A DNA stretch of 9,953 nucleotides from Oscillospiraceae bacterium (GTDB lineage Bacteria; Bacillota; Clostridia; Oscillospirales; Ruminococcaceae): positions 1 through 9,953 of the forward strand of contig JAEDGE010000069.1 in assembly GCA_016297675.1 (NCBI GenBank). The letters run 5' to 3'. The notes under the pieces are model-generated. The model was given only the letters and a program-made list of their open reading frames with translations, did no database searches and had not been told where the DNA came from. Below, in pieces: positions 1-6,288 of this stretch. Position 1 is the first letter of the stretch. Each line of letters opens with the position of its first letter. The translations under genes were made by a program, and so were the position numbers.

Positions 1-21
1 GTAGGTGCCGGCATCTTCTCT

Positions 22-52
22 GAGGCGAAACTTTTCCTGTTTCGCCTCTTTT
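22..52 (+). terminator. Intrinsic terminator of an upstream gene
   Basis: A perfect 10-bp stem (GAGGCGAAAC at 22-31 with GTTTCGCCTC at 39-48) encloses a 7-nt loop and is followed by TTTT. The T tract is only on the + strand side, so it should end a + strand gene lying left of the window. Bases 1-21 are too short to identify that gene. Confidence 0.85.
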
Positions 53-77
53 GTTATATTTGTCCCTTTCCCTTTTC

Positions 78-154
78 GGGCCATTAGCTCAGTTGGTTAG
101 AGCAACCGGCTCATAACCGGTCGGTCCTGGGTTCGAGTCCCCGATGGCCCACCA
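78..154 (+). tRNA. tRNA with CAU anticodon (elongator Met or Ile2), CCA encoded
   Basis: A full cloverleaf can be drawn. The acceptor stem GGGCCAT (78-84) pairs with ATGGCCC (144-150), and discriminator A151 is followed by encoded CCA (152-154). The D arm is GCTC/GAGC, the anticodon stem ACCGG/CCGGT, and the anticodon loop CTCATAA places CAT at 112-114. The T loop TTCGAGT sits on a stem with one T-C mismatch (128/142). It is not initiator tRNA: bases 1 and 72 pair as G-C and the anticodon stem lacks the three stacked G-C pairs. Elongator Met and lysidine-modified Ile2 both carry CAU and cannot be separated with certainty by eye. The body resembles what I remember of Firmicute Ile2 tRNAs. A TATATT at 55-60 could be its -10 box, but no good -35 is seen. 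Confidence 0.95.
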
Positions 155-220
155 ATCTAAGTCAAATCCGTACATCTTTACTTTATGCTTGCTTGCAAGA
201 TGGTATTGCCGCACACAGTT

Positions 221-258
221 CCCCACTCAGCTTCACGCTTAAGTGGGGATTTTCTTTT
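221..258 (+). terminator. Terminator downstream of the tRNA
   Basis: CCCCACT (221-227) pairs with AGTGGGG (242-248). An inner AGC/GCT pairing sits in the loop, and ATTTTCTTTT follows. Its position about 70 nt after the tRNA suits the end of the tRNA transcript. The rest of 155-330 holds nothing else supportable. Confidence 0.65.
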
Positions 259-330
259 CACGCTTCCTTCGTAAATGGAAATCTTTTTTCGTTTTTTTCA
301 TACTTACCACGACTTTTTTACAAAAAGAAC

Positions 331-359
331 TTGAATCGGTGTAGTTTTTTCGTTATACT
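331..359 (+). promoter_or_regulatory. Sigma-A promoter of the CE3-like esterase gene
   Basis: TTGAAT (331-336) and TATACT (354-359) are separated by 17 bp, close to the sigma-70/sigma-A consensus. Transcription would start near 366, giving a leader of about 40 nt before the ATG at 406. The surrounding sequence is AT-rich. Confidence 0.75.
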
Positions 360-405
360 GAAAAAAGACAAGGTATTTTATGCTGACGTTTGAGGAGGAA
401 TTTTT

Positions 406-2097
406 ATGCAAGCGATTCGAACTACATCAAAAATGACAGCCGTACTGCTGGCAGCTGTTGTGACTGTCAGTGCAGCTGTATCCTTGAAGAACTGGAATGA
501 TGCACCAGTCGTTGCAGCAGATGAGGCGGTAAAAATTTTAGCAATGGGTGATTCTATTACAGATGGCTATATCAATGGGGACAACGGTTACCGAAAGTAT
601 TTCTGCTATGATTTGCAGCAAAATGGAATTACGAACTTTGATATGGTGGGAGCAAAAAACAACTGGACAAATGAAGCAACCTATAACTGGAATGGCACTC
701 CAATTACGTATGACCCTGCACATTCTGGTTACAGTGGTTATGCAATTCAAAAAATTGGTAGTCGGCAAGGTTTGCAAGAAACCATTTTCGATACAACGTA
801 TACAAACGGTGATCGCAGTGGAAATATGTTAGATGCATATGAACCAGATGTTATCATGCTGCAAATTGGTACCAATGACATTTTGGATGCCCAGTTGACC
901 GGAATAGGAGATCGTTTGGAAGAACTGGTGGATAGGATTCTGCCGTATGTTTCTGAAACTGGAAAGGTGTTATATCTTGCTTCCATTCCGGATATTGATG
1001 TTTCTGTTCGCTATGATTGGTTGGGTGCTTATGAATGGGCAATAGAAGGCGGCGTTTCCTATGCAGAGGATCCAGTTACTTTTACTGCAAATGTACAGAA
1101 GGCGTTAGACGATTACAATACCACTGTAAAAAATCTGGTTGCCAAGAAGCAGGCAGAGGGAGCCAATATTCAGTTTTCGGATATCAACAGTGTCATTGAT
1201 ATTGCGGCTGGTGATTTAAAAGATGGTGTGCATCCGAGTGAACAGGGCTATGCCAAAATGGGACAGTATTGGTCAACCCTGCTGACGGAAACGTATTTTA
1301 ATGGCACAGTCAATCCGCCGGTTACGACCACAACGACAACAGAAACCACGACAACGGAAATAACAACTGTTACAACAGAGGTATCTGTAGAAACTACCAC
1401 TACACCACAGACAACCACCACGACAAAGACACAGACCACGCCGTCCGGCAGCGGTTCCGATGTCATTCTGACAGATGTGGATTTTGGAATAGACATTGAC
1501 ATCAGTGCATATGAGGAGATTGCTTCGATTGATATTGTGATTCAGGAGCGTCCGGAATATGGTATGAATGGTTGTGTTTCGTTTGATGGTTGGAATGAAT
1601 CCACCAATTTTACACTGGATGATTTTGATGGAACCGTTCTTACTGTGACACCTTCCAAGGATTATAATACCATGACCATTAATAAATATTATGGGGACGT
1701 AACCTTGCAGGAAGTGGTCATCCATTTGAAAGGCAGTGCAGTGACTACAGATTCTACAACTGAAACTACGGTTTCTACCACAGAAACAACCACGACTGCC
1801 ACAACAGAAATAACAGAACAAACCGCAGAAACGACAACATCGACAGAAGAAACCACTACCACAGATGCTACTACAACGACAACCACTACGGTTACGACAG
1901 AATTAGGTCTGCTGGCTGGAGATATCAACGCAGACGGTGAGGTGGATTTGAAAGATTTGGTTCTGTTACAAAAGTATCTGCTTCACAAGGAACCCCTTAT
2001 GGCTGAACAGGCAAGTTGTGCGGATTTGAATGGAGATAACCGTCTTGATGTGATAGATGCGATATTACTCAGACGGCTGCTCTTGCAGGAAGGTTAA
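406..2097 (+). CDS. Secreted SGNH/GDSL carbohydrate esterase (CE3-like acetylxylan esterase) with C-terminal dockerin
   Basis: A 563-residue secreted cellulosomal esterase that probably removes acetyl groups from xylan or similar hemicellulose. The ATG follows GAGGAGG (392-398) with 7-nt spacing. Residues 1-38 form a signal peptide ending near VVAA. Residues 42-298 are an SGNH hydrolase: GDSITDG with nucleophile Ser50, HSGYSG (block II) at 107-112, GTND with Asn157, and DGVH with Asp273 and His276. The GYRKYF and HSGYSG pattern is what I associate with family CE3. A Thr-rich linker (306-346) leads to an unassigned beta-rich module (about 351-444), a second Thr/Glu linker (445-499), and a type I-like dockerin (504-560). 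The dockerin has two intact calcium loops: ligands D506, N508, D510, D514, D517 and D540, N542, D544, D548, D551. The gene is monocistronic, with its own promoter and terminator. The esterase fold and dockerin are clear; exact substrate is inferred. Confidence 0.92.
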   Translation: MQAIRTTSKMTAVLLAAVVTVSAAVSLKNWNDAPVVAADEAVKILAMGDSITDGYINGDNGYRKYFCYDLQQNGITNFDMVGAKNNWTNEATYNWNGTPITYDPAHSGYSGYAIQKIGSRQGLQETIFDTTYTNGDRSGNMLDAYEPDVIMLQIGTNDILDAQLTGIGDRLEELVDRILPYVSETGKVLYLASIPDIDVSVRYDWLGAYEWAIEGGVSYAEDPVTFTANVQKALDDYNTTVKNLVAKKQAEGANIQFSDINSVIDIAAGDLKDGVHPSEQGYAKMGQYWSTLLTETYFNGTVNPPVTTTTTTETTTTEITTVTTEVSVETTTTPQTTTTTKTQTTPSGSGSDVILTDVDFGIDIDISAYEEIASIDIVIQERPEYGMNGCVSFDGWNESTNFTLDDFDGTVLTVTPSKDYNTMTINKYYGDVTLQEVVIHLKGSAVTTDSTTETTVSTTETTTTATTEITEQTAETTTSTEETTTTDATTTTTTTVTTELGLLAGDINADGEVDLKDLVLLQKYLLHKEPLMAEQASCADLNGDNRLDVIDAILLRRLLLQEG

Positions 2098-2133
2098 AAT
2101 CAATCCATCCGCATTTCATCAAAATAGAAAAAT

Positions 2134-2173
2134 AAAAAACGGTCTGGAACACCTTGCTCCAGACCGTTTTTTT
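2134..2173. terminator. Bidirectional terminator shared by two convergent dockerin genes
   Basis: ACGGTCTGGA (2139-2148) pairs with TCCAGACCGT (2158-2167) around a 9-nt loop. The hairpin is flanked by an A run on the left and a T run on the right, so both strands end in a U tract. It sits between the esterase stop and the GH8 stop and can serve both genes. Confidence 0.9.
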
Positions 2174-2185
2174 GTGTAAATTCTT

Positions 2186-3625
2186 TTAAGATAATAAAAA
2201 TCTTTTTAATAAAATAGAATCTGTCACATTCACAATGTTGTCAAGATTGTAGTCAGCCCGTTCCCACTGTTCCAGCGTCAGCGTATCTTGACGCAGCAAA
2301 TACCGATGCAGTAGAATCAAGTCTGTTAAATTGGTTGTGCCGCTTCCATCAATGTCGCCTTTTTGGCCTTCTTTGTTGGTCTCAGGGACAAGCCAGTGAT
2401 CCGTTACAGAAATCATACAGAGCAGACGAATGGTATCCCCATAGTAAACATCTTCCCCATAGTTGCGGATATAGTCCCAGAGGGTTTCTTCCCATGCAGA
2501 AGATTCCTTATCACAGGCAGCTGCAACCAGAAAAGGTGCGACAAAACAGAGATCGTTATAGTCCTGTGTGGCAGTGCCGTCCAGCATATAGCCAGCCATA
2601 ATTTGATCGGGGTCGCCGTTCGTTGTATTCTGTATCCATTGATTTAGCTTGTTCAGAACCGTTTCCACTGTTTCATTTTTTTCATGATAAAGATGATCCA
2701 CACCAAGCCGCCAGGGCGTACGACAGCTGTTATAGGCATACTGTCCATCTGTTACATCCTCCAAAAAATTAGCAGGTGCTGGTATCCATTGCCCGTTTTC
2801 ATCTTTGATGATAAAGTCAGGCAGCAAGCCGGTCTGCTGGTCTTCTGTGATAGAAGCAATTACTGCACAAGTTCCATCATAGAGCTGATTCCAACGGGTG
2901 TCTCCGGTTGCGTCTGCAAAGACCGGAAAGTATTGCAGGATAAAGTCAGAAGAACGGGTGGCATGATAGTAAGTCTCGCCCGGTTCAGACCAGTATACCC
3001 AGTCACCAAGCTGTAACAGCCAGTCTGTTTGATTGACTTCATATTCCATAATATCATCAATTACAGCTAATGCAGTTTCTCGATAATTGATATCGCCGTC
3101 ACTGCCCCATTTCTGGTCTGCTAACAGGAGAGAATAAGCAATATCCAGATCGCCGTCAGTGGCAGAATCCGCTTCACCACCTTGCATTGCACCATCTACA
3201 GCACCGTCAATGAGGGCTGTGCCGTTGTCGCATTGCTGCCAAGACATCAGGTTCGGACCGATGTCGCTCAGATGTGCCCGATAGTAGCGGTACATGCCGT
3301 CAAATATTGCTTTTGCCTCACTGTCATAGTCTGCCATGCAGACGGTAATCAGCATTCCGTAGCCGTGTGCCTCGGAAACGGTGACAGGAACAGAAATATT
3401 GTCACCGGCATAGCGTTCGTCGTTGTAGGAAACATAATATTGTGGGGTATCCGCTTGTATATAGGTGTCCTCTGTAATATAGGTATCTTTCCATTGCAAA
3501 TAAGTTTCTTGCAAGGTCTGTTCCCGATTGGAGTCTGCTGCATATGCAGGAAAAGACAAGCTGCCATTTTGTACAATCAATAGAGCAGCTGTCAGGATAA
3601 CCGTAATTTTTTGGTATTTTTTCAT
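2186..3625 (-). CDS. Secreted glycoside hydrolase family 8 with C-terminal dockerin
   Basis: A 479-residue endo-acting GH8 enzyme. The family covers cellulase, lichenase, chitosanase and xylanase activities, and I cannot choose from sequence alone. Start: ATG at 3625, 7 nt after AGGAGG (3638-3633). The frame stays open to 3979, but that stretch runs through the promoter and is not coding. Residues 1-30 are a signal peptide (KK, hydrophobic core, AYAA). The catalytic domain, about 35-410, holds VSEAHGYGM with likely proton donor Glu85. It also holds the complete GH8 signature at 155-173 (ATDGD to KW), and CRTPWRLGVD, where Asp310 fits the catalytic base of GH8 enzymes such as CelA. A dockerin (422-478) follows almost directly, without the Thr-rich linker of the neighbouring esterase. 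Its ligands are D424, D426, S428, N432, D435 and D458, N460, D462, N466, D469. The gene is convergent with the esterase. Confidence 0.93.
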   Translation of the reverse strand: MKKYQKITVILTAALLIVQNGSLSFPAYAADSNREQTLQETYLQWKDTYITEDTYIQADTPQYYVSYNDERYAGDNISVPVTVSEAHGYGMLITVCMADYDSEAKAIFDGMYRYYRAHLSDIGPNLMSWQQCDNGTALIDGAVDGAMQGGEADSATDGDLDIAYSLLLADQKWGSDGDINYRETALAVIDDIMEYEVNQTDWLLQLGDWVYWSEPGETYYHATRSSDFILQYFPVFADATGDTRWNQLYDGTCAVIASITEDQQTGLLPDFIIKDENGQWIPAPANFLEDVTDGQYAYNSCRTPWRLGVDHLYHEKNETVETVLNKLNQWIQNTTNGDPDQIMAGYMLDGTATQDYNDLCFVAPFLVAAACDKESSAWEETLWDYIRNYGEDVYYGDTIRLLCMISVTDHWLVPETNKEGQKGDIDGSGTTNLTDLILLHRYLLRQDTLTLEQWERADYNLDNIVNVTDSILLKRFLLS

Positions 3626-3632
3626 GAAAAAA

Positions 3633-3638
3633 CCTCCT
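3633..3638 (-). promoter_or_regulatory. Ribosome binding site fixing the GH8 start
   Basis: Reads AGGAGG on the - strand, 7 nt before ATG at 3625. It selects this Met, just ahead of a canonical signal peptide, over the upstream extension of the frame. Confidence 0.85.
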
Positions 3639-3655
3639 GAATGATTTGTATTTTC

Positions 3656-3684
3656 ATGATACCATATTTGCAGCATACGGTCAA
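3656..3684 (-). promoter_or_regulatory. Sigma-A promoter of the GH8 gene
   Basis: On the - strand TTGACC (3684-3679) and TATCAT (3661-3656) are separated by exactly 17 bp. The predicted start of transcription near 3649 leaves a leader of roughly 24 nt to the ATG at 3625. Confidence 0.8.
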
Positions 3685-3892
3685 GGATTTTTATGGAAGT
3701 GGGATTGTTCTTCCTAAAAAATATAAAAATATGTGCGTTCGATGAACAAGTTCTACCCGCCGAGTGGTTCAGACAAGGTTTCTCTAAGAAATATAAAAAT
3801 TGATTTGCATGGTGACAGAAGAAAATTGCTGTTTTTTGAATTCTGCAAAAATCACAGAAAAAAACAGAAAATGCTTTTGCAAACAAGAAACT
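3685..3892. other. Intergenic spacer between divergent GH8 and aconitase promoters
   Basis: This AT-rich spacer contains no convincing gene. It holds a 12-bp direct repeat AAATATAAAAAT at 3719-3730 and 3789-3800, exactly 70 bp apart, around a more GC-rich island that includes a small inverted repeat, GAAC-AA-GTTC. An open frame beginning in this spacer lacks a ribosome site and overlaps the aconitase start. Confidence 0.5.
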
Positions 3893-3910
3893 TTGTGAAT
3901 TTCTTGACAA
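3893..3910. promoter_or_regulatory. Candidate Rex operator on the aconitase promoter
   Basis: TTGTGAA (3893-3899), 4 bp, TTGACAA (3904-3910) make an 18-bp inverted repeat. The known Rex operator is TTGTGAA-N4-TTCACAA, or TTGTTAA-N4-TTAACAA in clostridia. This site differs from the first form at one position of the 14 defined. Its right arm is the -35 box of the aconitase promoter, so a bound repressor would block RNA polymerase. A rex gene lies in the same cluster. Rex binding is inferred. Confidence 0.65.
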
Positions 3911-3933
3911 GATACCGCTCAATCTGGTACAAT
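3904..3933 (+). promoter_or_regulatory. Sigma-A promoter of the aconitase gene
   Basis: A perfect TTGACA (3904-3909) is followed after 18 bp by TACAAT (3928-3933). Transcription should start near 3940, leaving a leader of about 90 nt to the preferred ATG at 4031. The -35 is embedded in the candidate Rex operator. Confidence 0.8.
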
Positions 3934-4012
3934 AAGCGTATAGGAAGGAAACTGATTTCCTTTTCTCCGGCTGGAACATTTGGCAAAACTGCCGGAATTC
4001 ACAGTAAGAATC

Positions 4013-4020
4013 GGAAAGGA
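4013..4020 (+). promoter_or_regulatory. Ribosome binding site deciding the aconitase start
   Basis: GGAAAGGA lies 10 nt before ATG 4031 and 4 nt before ATG 4025. It supports one of these rather than a TTG at 3980, which has no good site in front of it. Confidence 0.6.
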
Positions 4021-4030
4021 CTTGATGAAC

Positions 4031-5971
4031 ATGGGATTGACATTAACCGAAAAGATCCTGAAAGCCCATCTGGTAGAGGGCGAACTGAAAAAAGGCACAG
4101 AAATCGGAATTCGCATTGATCAGACGCTCACACAGGATGCAACCGGTACAATGGCATATTTGGAATTTGAGGCAATGGGTGTACCGAGAGTACGGACAGA
4201 ACGCAGTGTTGCCTATATCGACCACAATACCCTGCAAAGCGGCTTTGAAAATGCAGACGACCATCGCTTTATTGGCAGCGTTGCCAAGAAGCATGGTATT
4301 TATTTCTCTCGTCCGGGCAACGGCATTTGCCATCAGGTACATCTGGAACGCTTTGGCGTACCGGGCAAGACCCTGATTGGTTCGGACAGCCATACCCCGA
4401 CCGGTGGCGGCATCGGTATGATTGCAATGGGTGCAGGCGGTCTGGATGTAGCGGTTGCAATGGGCGGCGGTACCTATTATATTACCTGCCCGAAAATCGT
4501 AAAGGTAGAACTGACCGGCAAGCTGTCTCCGTGGGTGGCTGCAAAGGATGTTATTCTCGAAGTCCTGAAGCGGCTCTCTGTAAAGGGCGGCGTTGGCAAG
4601 GTGATTGAATACTGTGGCGAAGGTGTCAAGAGCCTTTCCGTTCCGGAACGTGCTACCATCACCAATATGGGTGCGGAATTGGGTGCAACGACTTCCATTT
4701 TCCCATCGGATGAAGTAACGAAGCAGTTCCTCGAAGCACAGGGCAGAGGCGAAGTCTGGACAGAACAGAAAGCAGATTCCGATGCCGTTTATGATGAAGT
4801 GGTAGAAATCAACCTGAGCGAACTCGTTCCGCTGGCAGCCTGTCCACATTCTCCGGACAATGTCAAGAGTGTGGCGGAAATCGGCAAGCTGAAAATTGAT
4901 CAGGTTTGTATCGGTTCCTGTACGAACTCTTCTCTGTTGGATATGATGAAGGTGGCTTATATCCTGAAGGGTAAGACTGTCAATCCAGATGTGTCGCTTT
5001 CTATTGCACCGGGTTCTAAGCAGGTTTTGACGATGATGGCAGATCTGGGCTTGCTGAAGATTATGATTGATGCAGGTGCCAGAATTCTGGAGAGTGCGTG
5101 CGGCCCTTGCATTGGTATGGGGCAGTCCCCGAACTCCGGCGGTATTTCCCTGCGTACCTTTAACCGGAACTTCCTCGGTCGTTCTGGAACAAAGGATGGG
5201 CAGATTTATCTGGTTTCTCCGGAACTGGCAGCATATTCCGCATTGACCGGCTATCTGAGTGACCCAAGAGAACTGGGCGAAATGCCGACCTTTACCCTGC
5301 CGGAGAAGTTTACAGTCAATGATAATATGATTGTAAAGCCGGTTGACGAAGCAGATATGGATAGTGTAGAGATTCTGCGTGGACCAAACATCAAGCCGTT
5401 CCCGGAAACTGCACCGCTGGAAGACACCATTACCGCTGGTTGCTCTTTGAAGGTTGGCGACAATATCACCACGGACCACATTATGCCGGCTGGTGCCAAG
5501 ATTCTGCCGCTGCGGTCGAATATTCCGGCAATTTCTCAGCATTGCTTTACCGTTTGTGACGAGTCCTTCCCGACCAGAGCGAAGGAAATGGGGAAGAGCA
5601 TCATTGTCGGTGGTTCCAACTACGGGCAGGGTTCTTCCAGAGAACACGCTGCTCTTGCACCGCTGTATCTGGGTGTCAAGGCAGTTCTGGTGAAGAGCTT
5701 TGCAAGAATCCACAGGGCAAATCTGATTAACGCTGGCATTCTGCCGTTGACCTTTGTGGATGAAGCAGATTATGAGAAGATTGCACAGGGCGATACACTC
5801 GAACTGGCAGATGTACGTGCCAAGGTAGAAGCAGGCGAAACCACTTTGACACTGGTCAACAAGACGACTGGTGCAGAAATTCCGGTATTGTGCGAACTGA
5901 CCGGACGGACAAAGGATATTATTCTGGCAGGCGGTCTGCTGGATTATACCAGAGATGCACTGAGCAAGTAA
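4031..5971 (+). CDS. acn: Aconitate hydratase (Aquifex-type aconitase)
   Basis: A cytoplasmic [4Fe-4S] enzyme of 646 residues that isomerises citrate to isocitrate via cis-aconitate. I start it at ATG 4031 (MGLTLTEKIL) because members of the single-chain Aquifex-type subfamily begin at this point. The frame can be extended to a TTG at 3980 (17 extra residues), and ATG 4025 adds two. Domains 1-3 include DQTLTQDATG (30-39) and SDSHT (118-122). The cluster ligands are Cys297 in IGSCTNS plus Cys357 and Cys360 in ACGPC. The swivel domain carries GGSNYGQGSSREHA (527-540) and KSFARIHRANL (555-565). All key motifs are present and the length is normal. It heads a + strand cluster with icd and rex, and its promoter overlaps a Rex-like operator, so redox control is likely. 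No citrate synthase lies in the window. Confidence 0.95.
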   Translation: MGLTLTEKILKAHLVEGELKKGTEIGIRIDQTLTQDATGTMAYLEFEAMGVPRVRTERSVAYIDHNTLQSGFENADDHRFIGSVAKKHGIYFSRPGNGICHQVHLERFGVPGKTLIGSDSHTPTGGGIGMIAMGAGGLDVAVAMGGGTYYITCPKIVKVELTGKLSPWVAAKDVILEVLKRLSVKGGVGKVIEYCGEGVKSLSVPERATITNMGAELGATTSIFPSDEVTKQFLEAQGRGEVWTEQKADSDAVYDEVVEINLSELVPLAACPHSPDNVKSVAEIGKLKIDQVCIGSCTNSSLLDMMKVAYILKGKTVNPDVSLSIAPGSKQVLTMMADLGLLKIMIDAGARILESACGPCIGMGQSPNSGGISLRTFNRNFLGRSGTKDGQIYLVSPELAAYSALTGYLSDPRELGEMPTFTLPEKFTVNDNMIVKPVDEADMDSVEILRGPNIKPFPETAPLEDTITAGCSLKVGDNITTDHIMPAGAKILPLRSNIPAISQHCFTVCDESFPTRAKEMGKSIIVGGSNYGQGSSREHAALAPLYLGVKAVLVKSFARIHRANLINAGILPLTFVDEADYEKIAQGDTLELADVRAKVEAGETTLTLVNKTTGAEIPVLCELTGRTKDIILAGGLLDYTRDALSK

Positions 5972-6089
5972 GAAACGTGCAGGGAAAAAGCCAGATAATC
6001 AGAAAAAACGAAAAAAGACGAAGAAGCAGACGCATTTTGGTTTGTGGGATTGGATAGAATCGTTTTTAGAAGCAATCGTGGAAATTGTA
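5964..6089 (+). other. Start-less open stretch, possible remnant of a small basic protein gene
   Basis: The frame beginning at 5964, just after a TGA at 5961, encodes a Lys/Arg-rich stretch and then an amphipathic segment, LWDWIESFLEAIVEIV. It runs into the hairpin element at 6088. No ATG or GTG start exists in frame; the first possible start is a TTG at 6042. If the element and one TA are removed, the frame continues as VIDWLT and stops at TGA 6277-6279, just before the traX-family gene. It may be a decayed small gene interrupted by the element, or chance. I would not annotate a product. Confidence 0.2.
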
Positions 6090-6261
6090 TACTGTCCTCT
6101 ATTGCAAACAATATTGTTGTTTGCAATGCCGCTAAAAGCGGCTGCAAAGCCGTCGGCTTTGCGAGGACAGTATGAACGGCGGCTCTTGGTGGCAAAGCCA
6201 CCACCGGCAACGCATTGCCGGTATTGCAAAATTGTAAATTTTGCAATAGAGCCTAAGTATA
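6088..6261. repeat. Nested-palindrome element: two tandem three-hairpin cloverleaves with terminal inverted repeats
   Basis: Almost every base can pair. Unit 1 (6089-6173) is closed by an 11-bp perfect stem, ATACTGTCCTC/GAGGACAGTAT. It holds three successive hairpins: 11 bp at 6101-6127, 5 bp at 6128-6142 and 8 bp at 6144-6162. Unit 2 (6181-6253) is closed by GGCTC/GAGCC. It holds three directly abutting hairpins: 7 bp at 6187-6203, 7 bp at 6204-6221 and 12 bp at 6222-6248. The outer ends form an imperfect inverted repeat: TATACT then CTCTATTGCAAA on the left (6088-6108), and TTTGCAATAGAG then AGTATA on the right (6240-6261). Both ends carry TA, as expected of a non-autonomous element of the IS630/Tc1 kind. 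No transposase is present. It could be a MITE, a REP-like repeat or a structured RNA in the mRNA. Confidence 0.8.
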
Positions 6262-6263
6262 AT
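6258..6263 (+). promoter_or_regulatory. Possible -10 box for the traX-family gene
   Basis: A perfect TATAAT straddles the right boundary of the hairpin element, 26 nt before the ATG at 6289. No convincing -35 is found at 16-18 bp. It could be chance, or a weak promoter partly supplied by the element. Confidence 0.3.
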
Positions 6264-6288
6264 AGACTGGCTGACCTGAGGAAATGAC

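Noticed and set aside
193..393. 66-codon frame between the tRNA and the esterase gene
   Set aside because: It starts inside the tRNA 3' trailer at a non-ATG codon, crosses the terminator and the esterase promoter, and has no ribosome site.
1321..1440. Thr-codon repeats as a CRISPR or tandem-repeat array
   Set aside because: They are irregular ACN codon runs with no fixed repeat unit or spacer, in frame within a protein linker.
1248..1928. Val-rich and Cys-rich - strand frames opposite the esterase linkers
   Set aside because: They are the reverse complement of the Thr (ACN) codon runs; poly-Val or Cys-rich translations are artefacts of the repeat.
3626..3979. N-terminal extension of the GH8 frame by 118 residues
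   Set aside because: The extension covers the GH8 promoter and the acn promoter, and a perfect ribosome site plus signal peptide mark Met at 3625.
3733..4119. 128-codon + strand frame in the acn upstream region
   Set aside because: It spans the Rex-like site and acn promoter, overlaps the acn start and lacks a ribosome site; composition is unlike its neighbours.
4043..5713. Long open frame (556 codons) on the - strand opposite aconitase
   Set aside because: It mirrors the strongly biased codon use of aconitase, has no recognisable domain or ribosome site, and lies wholly antisense to a clear enzyme gene.
6042..6287. 81-codon frame through the nested-hairpin element
   Set aside because: It has a TTG start without a ribosome site, and most of the translation is just the palindromic repeat read through.
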